Assembly: GCA_910577085.1 (NCBI GenBank)
Contig: CAJTLE010000155.1
Span: 1 to 5,191 of the forward strand
Direction: 5' to 3'
DNA from: an uncultured Allobaculum sp.
Lineage (GTDB): Bacteria > Bacillota_I > Bacilli_A > Erysipelotrichales > Erysipelotrichaceae
Length of the DNA stretch: 5,191 nucleotides
A program made the position numbers and the translations under genes. This document shows positions 5,079-5,191 of this stretch, piece after piece; within the stretch, counting starts at the first letter, position 1; each line of letters begins with the position of its first letter. The notes under the pieces are model-generated. The model was not told where the DNA came from. It worked only from the letters and a program-made list of their open reading frames with translations, and searched no databases.

Positions 5079-5147
5079 CCCCACCCAAACTGCCTTGCAA
5101 TTTGGATGGGGCTTGAAATAAGAAGCTTTCATGCATCTGTTTCAAGC
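5079..5147. other. Two abutting stem-loops at the right edge
   Basis: The 4878-5191 stretch has no gene. CCCCACCCAAA (5079-5089) pairs with TTTGGATGGGG (5101-5111) at 10 of 11 positions; the odd pair 5084/5106 is C×A on the + strand but a G·U wobble on the minus strand. Immediately next, GCTTGAAA (5111-5118) pairs perfectly with TTTCAAGC (5140-5147). Neither is followed by a T-run on either strand. They may belong to the leader or tail of a gene beyond the window, and the G·U favours a minus-strand RNA for the first. CTGACTGAT is also repeated at 5019-5027 and 5046-5054. Confidence 0.4.
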
Positions 5148-5191
5148 CTGATTGACTAGCCTGAGTCTTAACTGACTACGTTATTTGAGAA

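Overview
The window looks like chromosomal DNA of a low-to-mid GC Bacillota (Firmicutes). The support is purine-rich Shine-Dalgarno sites, short U-tailed hairpin terminators, a BlaI/MecI-type regulator and an NrdG glycyl-radical activase, which together suggest an anaerobic or facultative gut-type lineage. An Erysipelotrichales-like host would fit, but the sequence alone does not settle this. No tRNA, rRNA, CRISPR array or intact mobile element is visible.

Left part (1-1090): a leftward gene (183-1034) ends at a good intrinsic terminator (59-95). Its product keeps the overall layout of YgjP/DUF45 (SprT/M48-like) metal hydrolases. The zinc-binding HExxH, the third zinc ligand and the upstream RWGSC-like motif all appear to be replaced, so it reads as a pseudoenzyme with an added acidic N-terminal tail.

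Middle (1088-2154): about 1.1 kb without an intact gene. Bases 1088-1544 look like a decayed leftward gene whose coding-like segments lie in three different frames, separated by TGA codons and at least one frameshift in a run of four G/C pairs. The rest holds a distant 14-bp inverted repeat, an array of TCAAAA words, and a GNRA-capped hairpin directly followed by a bidirectional terminator (2076-2154). Base pairing in that last pair of hairpins favours the + strand RNA, so a small RNA is possible.

Centre right (2207-3527): two leftward genes, an AIM24-family protein (2715-3527) and then a BlaI/MecI-family winged-helix regulator (2207-2575). The regulator has a recognisable promoter of its own. 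No BlaR1-type sensor protease lies beside it.

Right part (3528-5191): a 420-bp divergent intergenic region leads into rightward nrdG (3948-4493). A perfect 12-bp palindrome overlaps the proposed -35 of nrdG. nrdG is followed after 60 bases by a small TPR-like helical protein gene (4554-4877). nrdD, the usual partner of nrdG, is not in the window. The last 314 bases contain two candidate terminators and two abutting stem-loops but no gene.

No single multi-gene system is evident. The most unusual items are the apparently dead YgjP-like protein, the decayed gene next to it, and the possible small RNA before blaI's terminator.
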